NCBI GenBank assembly: GCA_018649885.1 | Contig: JABIHA010000084.1 | Coordinates: 62,001-126,000, forward strand | Source of the DNA: Bacteriovoracaceae bacterium | GTDB taxonomy: Bacteria > Bdellovibrionota > Bacteriovoracia > Bacteriovoracales > Bacteriovoracaceae | Reading direction: 5' to 3' | DNA: 64,000 bases | In this document: piece after piece, positions 19,243-28,050 of the stretch | Position numbering within the stretch: the first letter of the stretch is position 1 | Layout of the letters: each line of letters starts with the position of its first letter | Notes under the pieces: generated by a model | Told to the model about the DNA's origin: nothing | The model's input: the letters and a program-made list of their open reading frames with translations, nothing else | The model's database searches: none | Program-made: the position numbers and the translations under genes

Positions 19243-19863
19243 GTGTCAAAATACTTGTCAATACTATTTCTGCTGATTTCAGTTAGCGCTAGTGCTGAAG
19301 ATGCTAGCGAATTTGATTATAGTTTAATTGGAAAGAAAATCGAAGCTGATTTAATTTATAGAATTAAAGAGAGTAATCTTGAGCTTTATCAACAAATTGA
19401 AGAGGGCAACCGTAACTTTCCAGCGGTAAACGTAGTCAATATTACTTATAGCGGAGCTTTCGGTAATTATGCCGCCAGCTTTGTTTATGGCTTACCCAGA
19501 GAAGTGATTCAAGGGTTTCACTGGATGGTTCAAAATGCTTTAACATGGGGAACTTATCATAATCCAGTTCTTTACAAAATTGAGTTTTCCCTTGGGCGAT
19601 TTCAATACTCCTGTAATTTGTATCATCACATCTATGGTGAGGGCGAAATATCAGGCTTGCGCAGCTGTGTAACTAAATCTTTGATAGAAGGCGATACACA
19701 AGACAATACCTACCCAAAGAAATTCGATTTATTTGGAGATCTTTTACTTCCATCTAGAACAGGTATTTTTTACGGTAAGCATCGTGTAACTGATGCTAGA
19801 GTCTCTGACGAGGTTATGGTAGGTGTCTTAGAAAATATTAAAGATGCTTCAATAGAAGACTGA
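19243..19863 (+). CDS. secreted protein of unknown function
   Basis: A 206-residue protein from a GTG start (19243) that follows GGGGGAATGAG. Signal peptide: MSKYLSILFLLISVSASAE. The mature part contains VVNITYSGAFGNYAASFVYG and GFHWMVQNALTWGTY, with two Cys near CNLYHHIYGEGE and RSCVTKS. Second gene after 18151 on the same strand. No family recognised. Confidence 0.6.
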   Translation: MSKYLSILFLLISVSASAEDASEFDYSLIGKKIEADLIYRIKESNLELYQQIEEGNRNFPAVNVVNITYSGAFGNYAASFVYGLPREVIQGFHWMVQNALTWGTYHNPVLYKIEFSLGRFQYSCNLYHHIYGEGEISGLRSCVTKSLIEGDTQDNTYPKKFDLFGDLLLPSRTGIFYGKHRVTDARVSDEVMVGVLENIKDASIED

Positions 19864-19959
19864 AGCAAATTGAGCTTACTAGTGACTTTGTTGGCAATCT
19901 CTTTACCCATACTAAATGAAAATTATTTTGATTTAACGAATATGTAAAACTTTTATTCT

Positions 19960-19978
19960 ATGTACAATTATTGTACAT
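19960..19978. promoter_or_regulatory. 19-bp perfect palindrome
   Basis: ATGTACAAT and ATTGTACAT flank a single central T and are followed by TTTTCTCG. It lies about 100 bp after the 19243 gene and about 105 bp before the 20084 gene. It could be an operator for a dimeric regulator or a short terminator hairpin; the sequence does not decide. Confidence 0.4.
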
Positions 19979-20083
19979 TTTCTCGCCTCCATCCCCTTGA
20001 TTTTGGATTCGAGAAATGGAATAGGCCTTGCATTCTTAAGGGTACCCTCATTGAAGAGGCGTGCATGAGACCAGGAAGGTAAA

Positions 20084-22498
20084 ATGATCGCAAAACTCAC
20101 ACTATCATTTATAATTGTAAGTTTGTTACTAAGTTGTAACTCAGAAAATCAGGCCACTGGTTCGGCGAGCGGTGTACAGAGTGCTGAGGTAAGCATTGAG
20201 GTTCCAGAAGAAAATGAAATTGTCCCAGAAATCAATACTGTCTATATTTTTGATGATGAAATAGAATCGGTGAATTATAGTGAGTTTGTGCCTTTAAGTT
20301 TTGAAAATTCAACTCTAGTAAGACATTTCGCACCTACAAAAGAATACACTCCTCAAGTTAATTTAGATCAAAAGTTTAGTTTTAGCTTCAATCGAGCAGT
20401 TTGGGTAAGAAAGTATGAAGTTAAGGTAAAGGGTTTCGCTATAGAGTATCCAGTAGGAGTAACTACTCAAGATGATATATCTGAACCTCTTTTAAGCTAT
20501 TTCGCATTTTCTCCAAGCCCTAATTATTCACCAGATTCTGAATATGAAATTACCCTGTATATAGAGTCAAATGGAGTTAAGGAAAAACTTTCGCATACAT
20601 TTAATACAGTTCAATCAGGCCTTGATGAAGTTGCACCTGAAATTTCTCAGACATATCCTCAAGAGGGCAGACAAAGCGAAAATTTTTATGTTTCTGGTTT
20701 TCTTACCGTAAATTTTTCTGAATATGTAAATCCAGATCTATTCCCTGAAAATATTGTTGTGTTGGAAAAAATAGTAGAAGATGGTTTTGAAGGAGTTGAA
20801 GGAAAGATCTCTTTTAATTACTCAGCTAAAGCGATTACTTTTCAACCTCATTCATTGCTGGATTTAGATTCTGATTATCGGATGGTCGTAAAATCCGGTT
20901 ACAGTGACTTCTCTGGTAATATTGGAGAAGGGTTAACACTTAATTTTTCCACTCTATCTCAAAATACTGAACCTCTAAAAGTTTTATATTCTGAATTTAG
21001 TCATGGTGAAAAATATATGAGTAAATACAGCAAGGTTTCATTAACTTTTTCAAGAGATTTAGATCAAAGTAGTATTGCAGGTGCTCTTGCAATGATCGAC
21101 AAGGATGGAAACACCATTACTTTTGAGTATGAATATGTTTATAGTCGTAGAAGAATTGATATCACCTTTCTTCCCGATTTTCCTTATCAGAAAGACTTAT
21201 CTATTAAAATAGATGGACTCAGAAATATTTTTGGAATAGAGCTAAGTGGTTACCAGAAAGATTTTCGTTTTGATGGCATTATTTCTCAAATTTACCCAAG
21301 CTACGAAACAAAGAGCTTCCCCGTTGATCAAAGTGTATGGGTTCAATTAAACTACCCCATTAATGAAGAAAATTTGGCAGCAGGTTTTAAATTAACTAAT
21401 GCTGATGGCGATCTTGTTTCAACTACCATTACATACGATCCTCTCGTTAACAAGGTATTTCTTGATCCTACTTACAATTTATCATATGAAACAAATTATA
21501 AAGTTGTAATTGATCATAAACTAGCTAACGGCTTTCCCTTCAAAGGAGAAGTCAGATTTAATACAGGAAACCTTTTAAAAAATCATCATCTATTAAGTAA
21601 TCTTGAGCTTCCTAGGGAAATAAATCTTCGTGGAAGAGTTGATTTGAAATTTCATTCAAATACTGACCTTGCTACTGTTACTAAAAGTAATTTCAGTCTT
21701 ATTTACTATCCATCTTGGGCACCAGAGCATGGAATCTCACAAAAATTTGAGCTCGAATTCTCTAGAACAAATCCAAATATTTCTTACATAAATTATTCGG
21801 ACTTAATCTCTAATGGTCGACATATTCTAAAAATTCGTAATATTAAAGATCAATCTGGGATTGAGCTAAATAAAGATATCGAGTTTATAACAAAAGGACT
21901 CATAGATAGAGTCATGCCTGCTAATGGTGAACAGAGCTTCGCTTCACAACGCACTATGAAGATCTTCCTTAATACTGGGATATCCTTAAATAACGATCCA
22001 ATGATTAAATTAATTGATTTAGTATCGGGCGAGGAGCTTGTAATTGACTATAGATTAAGACCAGGCTATCTCGAAATCACTTCAAGGCTAGGCCTCGAGT
22101 TTGAACGAGAGTATGAACTAACAGTAGGAAGTCTTTATGACAGAGCTGGCCAAGTTCATTCGATTACATCTCATTTTAAAACAGCAGGGTTTTTTAAAAG
22201 TAGTACGCCAATGCCAAACTCAAAGATTACTGTAAATCAAGCGAGTGCTTTTATGATATATTTAAATACCTGGATTTATCCTCAAAGCCAACAATCAGCA
22301 AATGCCATTCAGTTAATCGACCAAAATGGTAACTCCATTGATCTTAGTATATATGTTTCAAACTCAAGTTCTTATAATTACATCCGAGCTTACGGACGCG
22401 AACAGTTGCTACCAGGAGCCTACAAAATGATTTTCACCAACCTGAAAATTGAACATGGAAAAGTTCTAAACTTTGAAATCCCCTTCGAAGTTTACTAG
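20084..22498 (+). CDS. lipoprotein with repeated SbsA/Big_5 Ig-like domains
   Basis: An 804-residue protein with the lipobox VSLLLSC (Cys18). The mature protein is a chain of beta domains of about 100 residues. Each starts with a proline-glycine turn such as ISQTYPQEGRQS, ISQIYPSYETKSFPVDQSVW or MPANGEQSFASQ, then V-x-L-x-F strands and KVVIDHKL or RMVVKSG near the end. This is the pattern of bacterial Ig-like Big_5 (SbsA) domains. Probably a surface lipoprotein with a structural or adhesive role, inferred from the architecture. GGAAGG precedes the ATG at 20084. Confidence 0.75.
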   Translation: MIAKLTLSFIIVSLLLSCNSENQATGSASGVQSAEVSIEVPEENEIVPEINTVYIFDDEIESVNYSEFVPLSFENSTLVRHFAPTKEYTPQVNLDQKFSFSFNRAVWVRKYEVKVKGFAIEYPVGVTTQDDISEPLLSYFAFSPSPNYSPDSEYEITLYIESNGVKEKLSHTFNTVQSGLDEVAPEISQTYPQEGRQSENFYVSGFLTVNFSEYVNPDLFPENIVVLEKIVEDGFEGVEGKISFNYSAKAITFQPHSLLDLDSDYRMVVKSGYSDFSGNIGEGLTLNFSTLSQNTEPLKVLYSEFSHGEKYMSKYSKVSLTFSRDLDQSSIAGALAMIDKDGNTITFEYEYVYSRRRIDITFLPDFPYQKDLSIKIDGLRNIFGIELSGYQKDFRFDGIISQIYPSYETKSFPVDQSVWVQLNYPINEENLAAGFKLTNADGDLVSTTITYDPLVNKVFLDPTYNLSYETNYKVVIDHKLANGFPFKGEVRFNTGNLLKNHHLLSNLELPREINLRGRVDLKFHSNTDLATVTKSNFSLIYYPSWAPEHGISQKFELEFSRTNPNISYINYSDLISNGRHILKIRNIKDQSGIELNKDIEFITKGLIDRVMPANGEQSFASQRTMKIFLNTGISLNNDPMIKLIDLVSGEELVIDYRLRPGYLEITSRLGLEFEREYELTVGSLYDRAGQVHSITSHFKTAGFFKSSTPMPNSKITVNQASAFMIYLNTWIYPQSQQSANAIQLIDQNGNSIDLSIYVSNSSSYNYIRAYGREQLLPGAYKMIFTNLKIEHGKVLNFEIPFEVY

Positions 22499-22599
22499 AT
22501 AAGAGTGTAAAATCTATAGCCCAAGGTAGTGGAGAGTTGGCCTTAAACTTGCTCTATAGACTAGTGACAGTTCGTGCAGAGTCTATGGAGGACCTAACT

Positions 22600-22749
22600 A
22601 TGAAAATCTTAACTCTAACAATTCTTTCTCTTTCAATATTTGCCATGACAGGAATACAACTGGCACTTGCAATTAAGGCCGAAAATAGTGTCATTTTGGC
22701 ACACCAGGGCCGGGTAGCACTGGTAAATATTTGCACAAATCTCAAATAA
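22600..22749 (+). CDS. small exported protein, 49 residues
   Basis: The ATG at 22600 has GGAGG at 22588-22592. The product starts with a strong signal-like helix (MKILTLTILSLSIFAMTG) and ends ALVNICTNLK. A longer frame from 22537 has no ribosome site and spoils the signal. Function unknown. It ends 4 bp from the converging gene. Confidence 0.45.
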   Translation: MKILTLTILSLSIFAMTGIQLALAIKAENSVILAHQGRVALVNICTNLK

Positions 22750-22752
22750 AAT

Positions 22753-23697
22753 CTAAAGATGGTTTTGAAGGTACTTAATAAACTGCTTATTATCTTGACT
22801 TGGATTTTCTAGATTTTTTGAATCATTCCATAATTGTACAATATATTGGCAGAATAAGTGTGTTAGGTTTTCTGTGAATGAGGCTTTTTGTTCTGCGTTT
22901 TTTAAATCTTTAAGATATGTACTTCCAAGAAATGAACGTGTCGGCGTGAAATATGAGTGGGCCTTCACTTGGTATGGTTCATTTCCCCAATTATCACTAT
23001 CAACTTTCCTCGAAAAACTTCGGGCACGGGCCTTACTTATAGATAATGCATCTATTACAGGTGCAGTGAAAACTTTTTCTATTATATCTAAATCATCACT
23101 ATAAAGAGCTGCTATGACATCTGCATGCAATTCCGCAAAGGGAAGTAGGAGCTTAATTATCTTGTATCGTCTAAAACGAAAATCATAAAATTGTTTATTA
23201 GCTTTCTCATAGAGAAGCTCTGGATTTGTAAAATCGCTATCTGCTGCTTCTTGCTCTACAAGCATATGAACAGTATCGATTGCACTTCTAAGTGATGTTG
23301 AAGTATCTTTTAGTTTTAAAAAATCAGGATGATATTTGGCCAGTTGATCAAAAAATGCCCAGTGAGCTAGCTCATGGGCCCACAGGCCTCGACTGATTTG
23401 TAGGGATTGTTCATGGCCACCAACGATAAATCTTTTTTGTAGGAAAATTCCTCCTCCCTCATCAAAGCGAGTTTGGATAAAAGAAGAATCTTCGACATAG
23501 GCACTAATTTTTCTTTCAAAAGGAATTAGCGAATCAACAAAATGAGCAACACTAGTGAGTTCATCAAAAATCTCACATCCCTCACTCTCATTTTGACTAT
23601 GCTGGTAATAAAAAAATGGATTTTGAGAACTATCGCAAATTAATGCATAAGCTTTAGATTGATAAAATAGTACTAAAATTAAAAAGATCCATCTCAT
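22753..23697 (-). CDS. secreted putative zinc metalloprotease (HELAH)
   Basis: A 314-residue protein with a signal peptide (MRWIFLILVLFYQSKAYA). The zinc-binding helix is GLWAHELAHWAFFDQL (about 123-138). About 75 residues later a second motif, FAELHADVIAAL, supplies an ELHAD glutamate. HExxH followed by E-x-x-A-D is the gluzincin arrangement seen in M48-like families. The rest shows no recognised domain. Likely a periplasmic or exported peptidase, inferred from the motifs. It is divergent from the HEFGH protein at 23904. Confidence 0.65.
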   Translation of the reverse strand: MRWIFLILVLFYQSKAYALICDSSQNPFFYYQHSQNESEGCEIFDELTSVAHFVDSLIPFERKISAYVEDSSFIQTRFDEGGGIFLQKRFIVGGHEQSLQISRGLWAHELAHWAFFDQLAKYHPDFLKLKDTSTSLRSAIDTVHMLVEQEAADSDFTNPELLYEKANKQFYDFRFRRYKIIKLLLPFAELHADVIAALYSDDLDIIEKVFTAPVIDALSISKARARSFSRKVDSDNWGNEPYQVKAHSYFTPTRSFLGSTYLKDLKNAEQKASFTENLTHLFCQYIVQLWNDSKNLENPSQDNKQFIKYLQNHL

Positions 23698-23739
23698 AGT
23701 CCCAGAGCGTATTACAGTGCATGTGCTTTGTTACAGTAT

Positions 23740-23763
23740 CCTGAATATTTTTCAGGTTTTTTC
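23740..23763 (+). terminator. terminator-like hairpin in a divergent intergenic region
   Basis: CCTGAA (23740-23745) pairs with TTCAGG (23751-23756), followed by TTTTTTC. No plus-strand gene ends nearby. It would act as a leader attenuator of the gene at 23904, or insulate it. Confidence 0.45.
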
Positions 23764-23903
23764 TTGGGGGTACTATGAAATAACGCTGGGCGCATGCTGC
23801 GAATTGCTCATTAAATCCCTACTTTTAAGAAAAAAATACTGACTTTATTTATACAGCATTTGTCCTATATTATTGATTAAGGAATTGGTTGCGAGGACAA
23901 TAC

Positions 23904-24989
23904 TTGAGCAAAACTGTCGTTTTCATTTTATCTCTTTTTTTATTCAGCCGTGTTTCACTGTCTGAGACCATGCAATCATATATGGACCAATTTCTTATTG
24001 AAGACATAGGCTATGCTATATCAAAAGTAGAATCAGATCTTGGTATTGGACAATGTACTGCTGATGGAGAAGTAACAAGGGAAAGTATTCCAAACCCATT
24101 TGGTTATGTTCATGATTCAAAAAGACAAGACTATAGACCCTTTGATTGCAATCCTTTAACTGAGGAAAATTTTTGTGCACAAGTTAAGGAGCGCTGCCTT
24201 TCTCTCTATGAAGTCCCTACTAGCTTAGATGAAGGGGCCCAGCATTGCGTTGTAGAAAGTGAAGATAAAATTGAGGAGCTAGCATCTGATGATAGACATA
24301 TGTGGCAAGCACTCACTAATGCAGAAGCTTTTTTAGAATCTTTGAAAAGTGATGAAGTTTTGAAAAAAAGGTGTTGCTGTAAAGCAGGTTCTTCAGGGAA
24401 TGAAGAATGTAATAGTAGTTGTATTAGTGATCTTGGAGAAGTAAGCCTTAATGTCGCAGTGGATGCGACTCAAGGTTTTGCTGCCTATTATAGAATTCTA
24501 GATAATGATATCAATTTATCTATGAATGCTATTTTAAAGTATCAAAATAAAGAGGGGCTTGAGTCAATTATCAGGCATGAGTTTGGACATGCTTGTCAAT
24601 TCAATGGTCTTCATCATGATTCCACTTTTAGGACTGAAATAATATCAACAAATCTTCATGAGTGCTCCAATATTGCTCATGGTGAATTTAGTTATGACCG
24701 TTTTGCAAACCCAGCTCTAAGTACTTGTCTAATTAAAGAAGTGACAAATAGTGATCTCAGCTTTTGGAATGATTACGGTAAATATGAGTATTGGATACCA
24801 GGTTGTAAATCACAAAGATTGAGAGAGGCATTTGCCGATACTATTTTTATCGAAAGCTGGAATACACCATTTCATTTCACCCATAGTTGTGCAAATCCTG
24901 ATGGTGATGGTCTTCATCACCCCTTTACAGAGGTACTTCAATGTTTATTCGAATCAGGCCAGTTTCCTGGTCAATTTTGCTCTTCTTAG
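23904..24989 (+). CDS. secreted Cys-rich putative zinc metalloprotease (HEFGH)
   Basis: 361 residues from a TTG at 23904, preceded by GCGAGGA at a six-base spacing. An in-frame TTG at 23889 has no such site. Signal peptide: MSKTVVFILSLFLFSRVSLS. The mature protein is Cys-rich, including RCCCKAG and ECNSSC. The catalytic motif is SIIRHEFGHACQFNG (about 227-241), and REAFADTIFIESW lies about 80 residues later, giving the E-x-x-A-D glutamate. I read it as a disulphide-stabilised extracellular gluzincin protease. Its last 49 bp overlap the next gene. Confidence 0.65.
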   Translation: MSKTVVFILSLFLFSRVSLSETMQSYMDQFLIEDIGYAISKVESDLGIGQCTADGEVTRESIPNPFGYVHDSKRQDYRPFDCNPLTEENFCAQVKERCLSLYEVPTSLDEGAQHCVVESEDKIEELASDDRHMWQALTNAEAFLESLKSDEVLKKRCCCKAGSSGNEECNSSCISDLGEVSLNVAVDATQGFAAYYRILDNDINLSMNAILKYQNKEGLESIIRHEFGHACQFNGLHHDSTFRTEIISTNLHECSNIAHGEFSYDRFANPALSTCLIKEVTNSDLSFWNDYGKYEYWIPGCKSQRLREAFADTIFIESWNTPFHFTHSCANPDGDGLHHPFTEVLQCLFESGQFPGQFCSS

Positions 24990-25375
24990 CTTCATTTTCG
25001 TTTAATTTACGAGCTGAAACTTTAGAGTTAAGAAGTTATACAGATAAAGGGATTAAGTGGAATCACCAATATTCTATTTCATCATCAATATGCAAAGCAA
25101 AGAGCAAGAAACCAAAAGTCTTTGGTAACTCAGTATGCAAGCAGATTAATAAATATGTAAAAACACTTTCAATTGGTGGACTTGCTTCTCCTGAACAAAG
25201 GGAGAGAGATCTGATTTATTATCAATTTGTGTGGAAGAAAAAAAGCTACTTCGCGCCACTAGAACCTGAGAAAATATGTTCAATTGATGTAAAATTGAAA
25301 AAGCTAAATTGCAAAGATCAAAAACTTTCAGATATATCTAAATTAGTTAGAATTCTTCTTCTAGAACAGGTGTAG
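24941..25375 (+). CDS. secreted small protein overlapping the HEFGH protease gene
   Basis: 144 residues from ATG 24941, overlapping the end of the upstream gene by 49 bp in another frame. The signal peptide (RPVSWSILLFLASFSFNLRA) is clear, which argues the frame is real. The mature part is basic with four Cys. With the protease it forms a tightly linked pair, so an inhibitor, propeptide-like partner or co-secreted factor is possible, but nothing in the sequence proves it. Confidence 0.55.
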   Translation: MFIRIRPVSWSILLFLASFSFNLRAETLELRSYTDKGIKWNHQYSISSSICKAKSKKPKVFGNSVCKQINKYVKTLSIGGLASPEQRERDLIYYQFVWKKKSYFAPLEPEKICSIDVKLKKLNCKDQKLSDISKLVRILLLEQV

Positions 25376-25394
25376 GGCCACTAGTTGGCATTAC

Positions 25395-25922
25395 TCAAGA
25401 GCTAATTTTATGTTTATATAAATTAATTGGATCGCTGACCCCCTTACCACCAATCTGGTTAACAGATTTTTCGAAGTTAAATCCTAATTTGTCTACTATG
25501 CGAATGGAAATAGTATTTTTTGGATGAATCATTGCTGTCAGTGCTGATAGGTTATGACTGCTTGCTTTATTAACAATGCCACTGGATATTTCAAAGGCAA
25601 ATCCTTTGTTCCAGTGATTTTTATCTATTAAATAACCTAAATCAAATTCATCATTTCCTTCAATATCTACTTTTGAAATTCCAGACACACCTACGACTTC
25701 GCCTTCATCTTTTGATATCACCATTCCTGGACCAAATCCCAGCTCGGCCCAATTCTTTAGAGCGCGATCGATGGTTTCTTTGATTGATTTCTCGGGTCTT
25801 GGTCCACCAACGTGTGTGGTGACTTCAGGGTCAGTTAACCACCGAAGAAAGTACTGATCATCTTGCTCAGTAATTTTTCTAATATATAGTCTATTGGTTT
25901 CAAGATAAATTTCTTGCTTCAT
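25395..25922 (-). CDS. GNAT N-acetyltransferase, RimJ/RimL-like
   Basis: A 175-residue GNAT protein. It has LETNRLYIRKITEQD, the strand LGYLIDKNHWNKGFAFE (acetyl-CoA region, about 100-116), and NTISIRIVDKLGFNFEKS (about 140-157). This matches the RimJ/RimL branch, which acetylates protein N-termini or small molecules. The acceptor is unknown. It lies just downstream of an AraC-type regulator on the same strand (28-bp gap). Confidence 0.85.
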   Translation of the reverse strand: MKQEIYLETNRLYIRKITEQDDQYFLRWLTDPEVTTHVGGPRPEKSIKETIDRALKNWAELGFGPGMVISKDEGEVVGVSGISKVDIEGNDEFDLGYLIDKNHWNKGFAFEISSGIVNKASSHNLSALTAMIHPKNTISIRIVDKLGFNFEKSVNQIGGKGVSDPINLYKHKISS

Positions 25923-25950
25923 AAATCTATTCTAACTTATTTTAGAATAA

Positions 25951-26841
25951 TCACAATGTCTTAGGATTTTCCTGGAGAGGAATCCAAATCTCCATTTGGG
26001 ACTCATCACTTTCAGGCTTAAACTCTGCAGGATAAACCTCTAGGTCTGAAGCCGGTGCCAGTTTATGGCCACTTTGAGGTAGCCAAGATCCCCATATATA
26101 TTGATTGGTAAGATTCAAATCATTCACACCACCATGGTGAGTAAACACGGCATATTTTTGCTTAGGAATATAAATTAATTCCATACCTTGAGGTGGTGTA
26201 GTCTCTTTTTCAACTTCTACGCCAGCATAGTAATTAAAGTGATCTTGGATATGATTTTCTTTCCAGATTTCTTTGCATATTCCGTAGGTAATAAATGAAT
26301 CACCAATCTTCCCAAGTTTATTGGGAATTTCATCGAAACGATTTAAAAATTCAGGCCATAGAAGGTTTCCGATTTCATCTGTATTAGCTCTTTCAAATAC
26401 TTTACCTGGTCCAATTACATAAAAATCTTCTCTTGTTTGGTACTTTGGTTTCATGTCAATAACTCCTCGCCTAAGATGGCCAATTAGATCAGTTGTAATC
26501 GCTTCAAGTTTTCTAAGCCCAAAGTCAGAGCTACTCTTACGATACTTGTTTGGAGTGGCTCCAAACATTTTTTTGAACGCACGAGTAAATGCTTCTTGGG
26601 ATTCAAAACCAGAACCTAGCGCAACTTCTATTATTCTTTCAGAGGAGTGCTTTAGTTTATTTGCAGCCGTGGTAAGTCTACGCCTTCGAATGTAACTTCC
26701 AAGACTAAGGCCTGTAACGGCCGCAAACATTTTTTGAAAATGATGAGTGGAATAACCTGAGTACTCAGAAACGTCCCTAACAGACAGGTCGCTACTGAGG
26801 TGGTCTTCAATGTGGGTTACAATATCAATCATCACTTTCAT
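25951..26841 (-). CDS. AraC-family regulator with GyrI-like effector domain
   Basis: 296 residues from ATG 26841, chosen because GAGGTG lies four bases before it; the longer frame to 26895 has no ribosome site. The N-terminal HTH pair (about 5-105) includes LSVRDVSEYSGYSTHHFQKM and GSGFESQEAFTRAFKKMFG. The C-terminal half (about 130-292) is a GyrI/SOUL-like ligand-binding domain with FDEIPNKLGKIGDSF and YAVFTHHGGVNDL. This Rob/BmrR-type arrangement binds small hydrophobic ligands and activates detoxification genes. The adjacent GNAT gene is a likely partner. A paralogue lies at 35311-36243. Confidence 0.88.
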   Translation of the reverse strand: MKVMIDIVTHIEDHLSSDLSVRDVSEYSGYSTHHFQKMFAAVTGLSLGSYIRRRRLTTAANKLKHSSERIIEVALGSGFESQEAFTRAFKKMFGATPNKYRKSSSDFGLRKLEAITTDLIGHLRRGVIDMKPKYQTREDFYVIGPGKVFERANTDEIGNLLWPEFLNRFDEIPNKLGKIGDSFITYGICKEIWKENHIQDHFNYYAGVEVEKETTPPQGMELIYIPKQKYAVFTHHGGVNDLNLTNQYIWGSWLPQSGHKLAPASDLEVYPAEFKPESDESQMEIWIPLQENPKTL

Positions 26842-27035
26842 AGACACCTCTTTGAATAACAATTTAGAGCATGTGGGAACCTCTTTTTTGATCATTTGTG
26901 TGATTAAATTGATTTTTTTTGCTGAATTTAGGGTTTAAGTCTTCTTTTATGCATGACGCGATATTTTTAAACTAATTATCCATCACTTTCTTTAACTGCC
27001 TCGCCAAGGTTTTCTCCAACATTGGCCCCATAAAT

Positions 27036-27818
27036 CTACAGTTGAACCTCTGGCGGAAGGGTGAGTTCTTCAATTTCAGTACAAAATGATTGAAGCAAAT
27101 TTTTGACAACTTTTGATTTATCGACAGGGACGCTTACTTCAAAGGCTTCCACATTTATGGGAGAGCTAATATAAAAGCATTTCAAAATTTGAGATTCACT
27201 AACTAGGCAGGCATTTTTTAAAATATTTTCAGATGTAGCGAGCTTTAAATCTTCTTTAGCTGAGGAGGTTAAGCGAACTCCCACTTTCATAAAATCTTCC
27301 TTGTCTGGGACCTGATAAACCTCCATGAAATCGGCACCAGAAATAAAGGGCTTTGATTCAAAAAAGTATTTTCGATTTTCAAAAGTACGCTCTTCAATAA
27401 AATTAAGACCTTCTTTAATATCAGCAATAAAAAATCCCAGGTTGGGGCTGACTTCTTTGCATCTCGGAGCCTGGTAATTGGCAACAAAGTGTTCGTATTG
27501 ACCAAGACAAAATGCATTTCCATCTTTTGCACATTTTAAATAAATTGAAATAATTTGAAGCACACCTTCCAGGCTTCCCTTATTTTTTAATTCCATAATT
27601 AATTTATGATCAACGATACTATTTTCTACATTAATATTAGTTGAGTCTTCGGGCGTCGGTATGGAATTTAGTTTTTTATCTTTAACTTTTATATTCTTTG
27701 TTTTCACAATCTTTTTTGCCATTTCTCCCAATGGGGTTATTGTCGGATTTTTAGAAGAGTCTTGATTGCTCTGATCTTTAACTTCATCATCTTCAAATAA
27801 AATGAAGGCCGCTAACAA
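27036..27818 (-). CDS. membrane-anchored protein of unknown function, start uncertain
   Basis: 260 residues from TTG 27818, but that codon lies inside a hydrophobic segment. The same frame is open 48 codons further upstream and encodes KNLKPKITVLFAALLLAAFI, a normal inside-positive anchor. That region has no ATG, GTG or TTG. The best start is an ATT at 27876-27878, with AAAGGA seven bases before it. The rest is a Lys/Ser/Thr linker and a globular domain with five Cys, ending TLPPEVQL. The protein would be anchored in the inner membrane with the C-terminal domain in the periplasm. No family recognised. Confidence 0.55.
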   Translation of the reverse strand: MLAAFILFEDDEVKDQSNQDSSKNPTITPLGEMAKKIVKTKNIKVKDKKLNSIPTPEDSTNINVENSIVDHKLIMELKNKGSLEGVLQIISIYLKCAKDGNAFCLGQYEHFVANYQAPRCKEVSPNLGFFIADIKEGLNFIEERTFENRKYFFESKPFISGADFMEVYQVPDKEDFMKVGVRLTSSAKEDLKLATSENILKNACLVSESQILKCFYISSPINVEAFEVSVPVDKSKVVKNLLQSFCTEIEELTLPPEVQL

Positions 27819-28050
27819 GAGCGCTGCAAATAAAACTGTAATTTTAGGTTTTAAATTTTTATTTATTGGTGCTTTAATAAGTAATTCCTTTAAATGTACA
27901 ATGCGCTTAAATGGTATGACAACCTCATTGCTAATGAAAGTGATATTACCAAGGGCAACTTAGAGCGCACGAAAAATCGTGATGCTGCCATTAAGCTCAA
28001 AGCTTTCTAAAATTTATTGTTTGCTGTCAAAGTATGCTAATATTATTTAA

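Noticed and set aside
26976..27035. In-frame extension after the TAG of the 27036 gene (GANVGENLGEAVKESDG)
   Set aside because: It looks protein-like but is only about 18 codons, with no sign of readthrough context.
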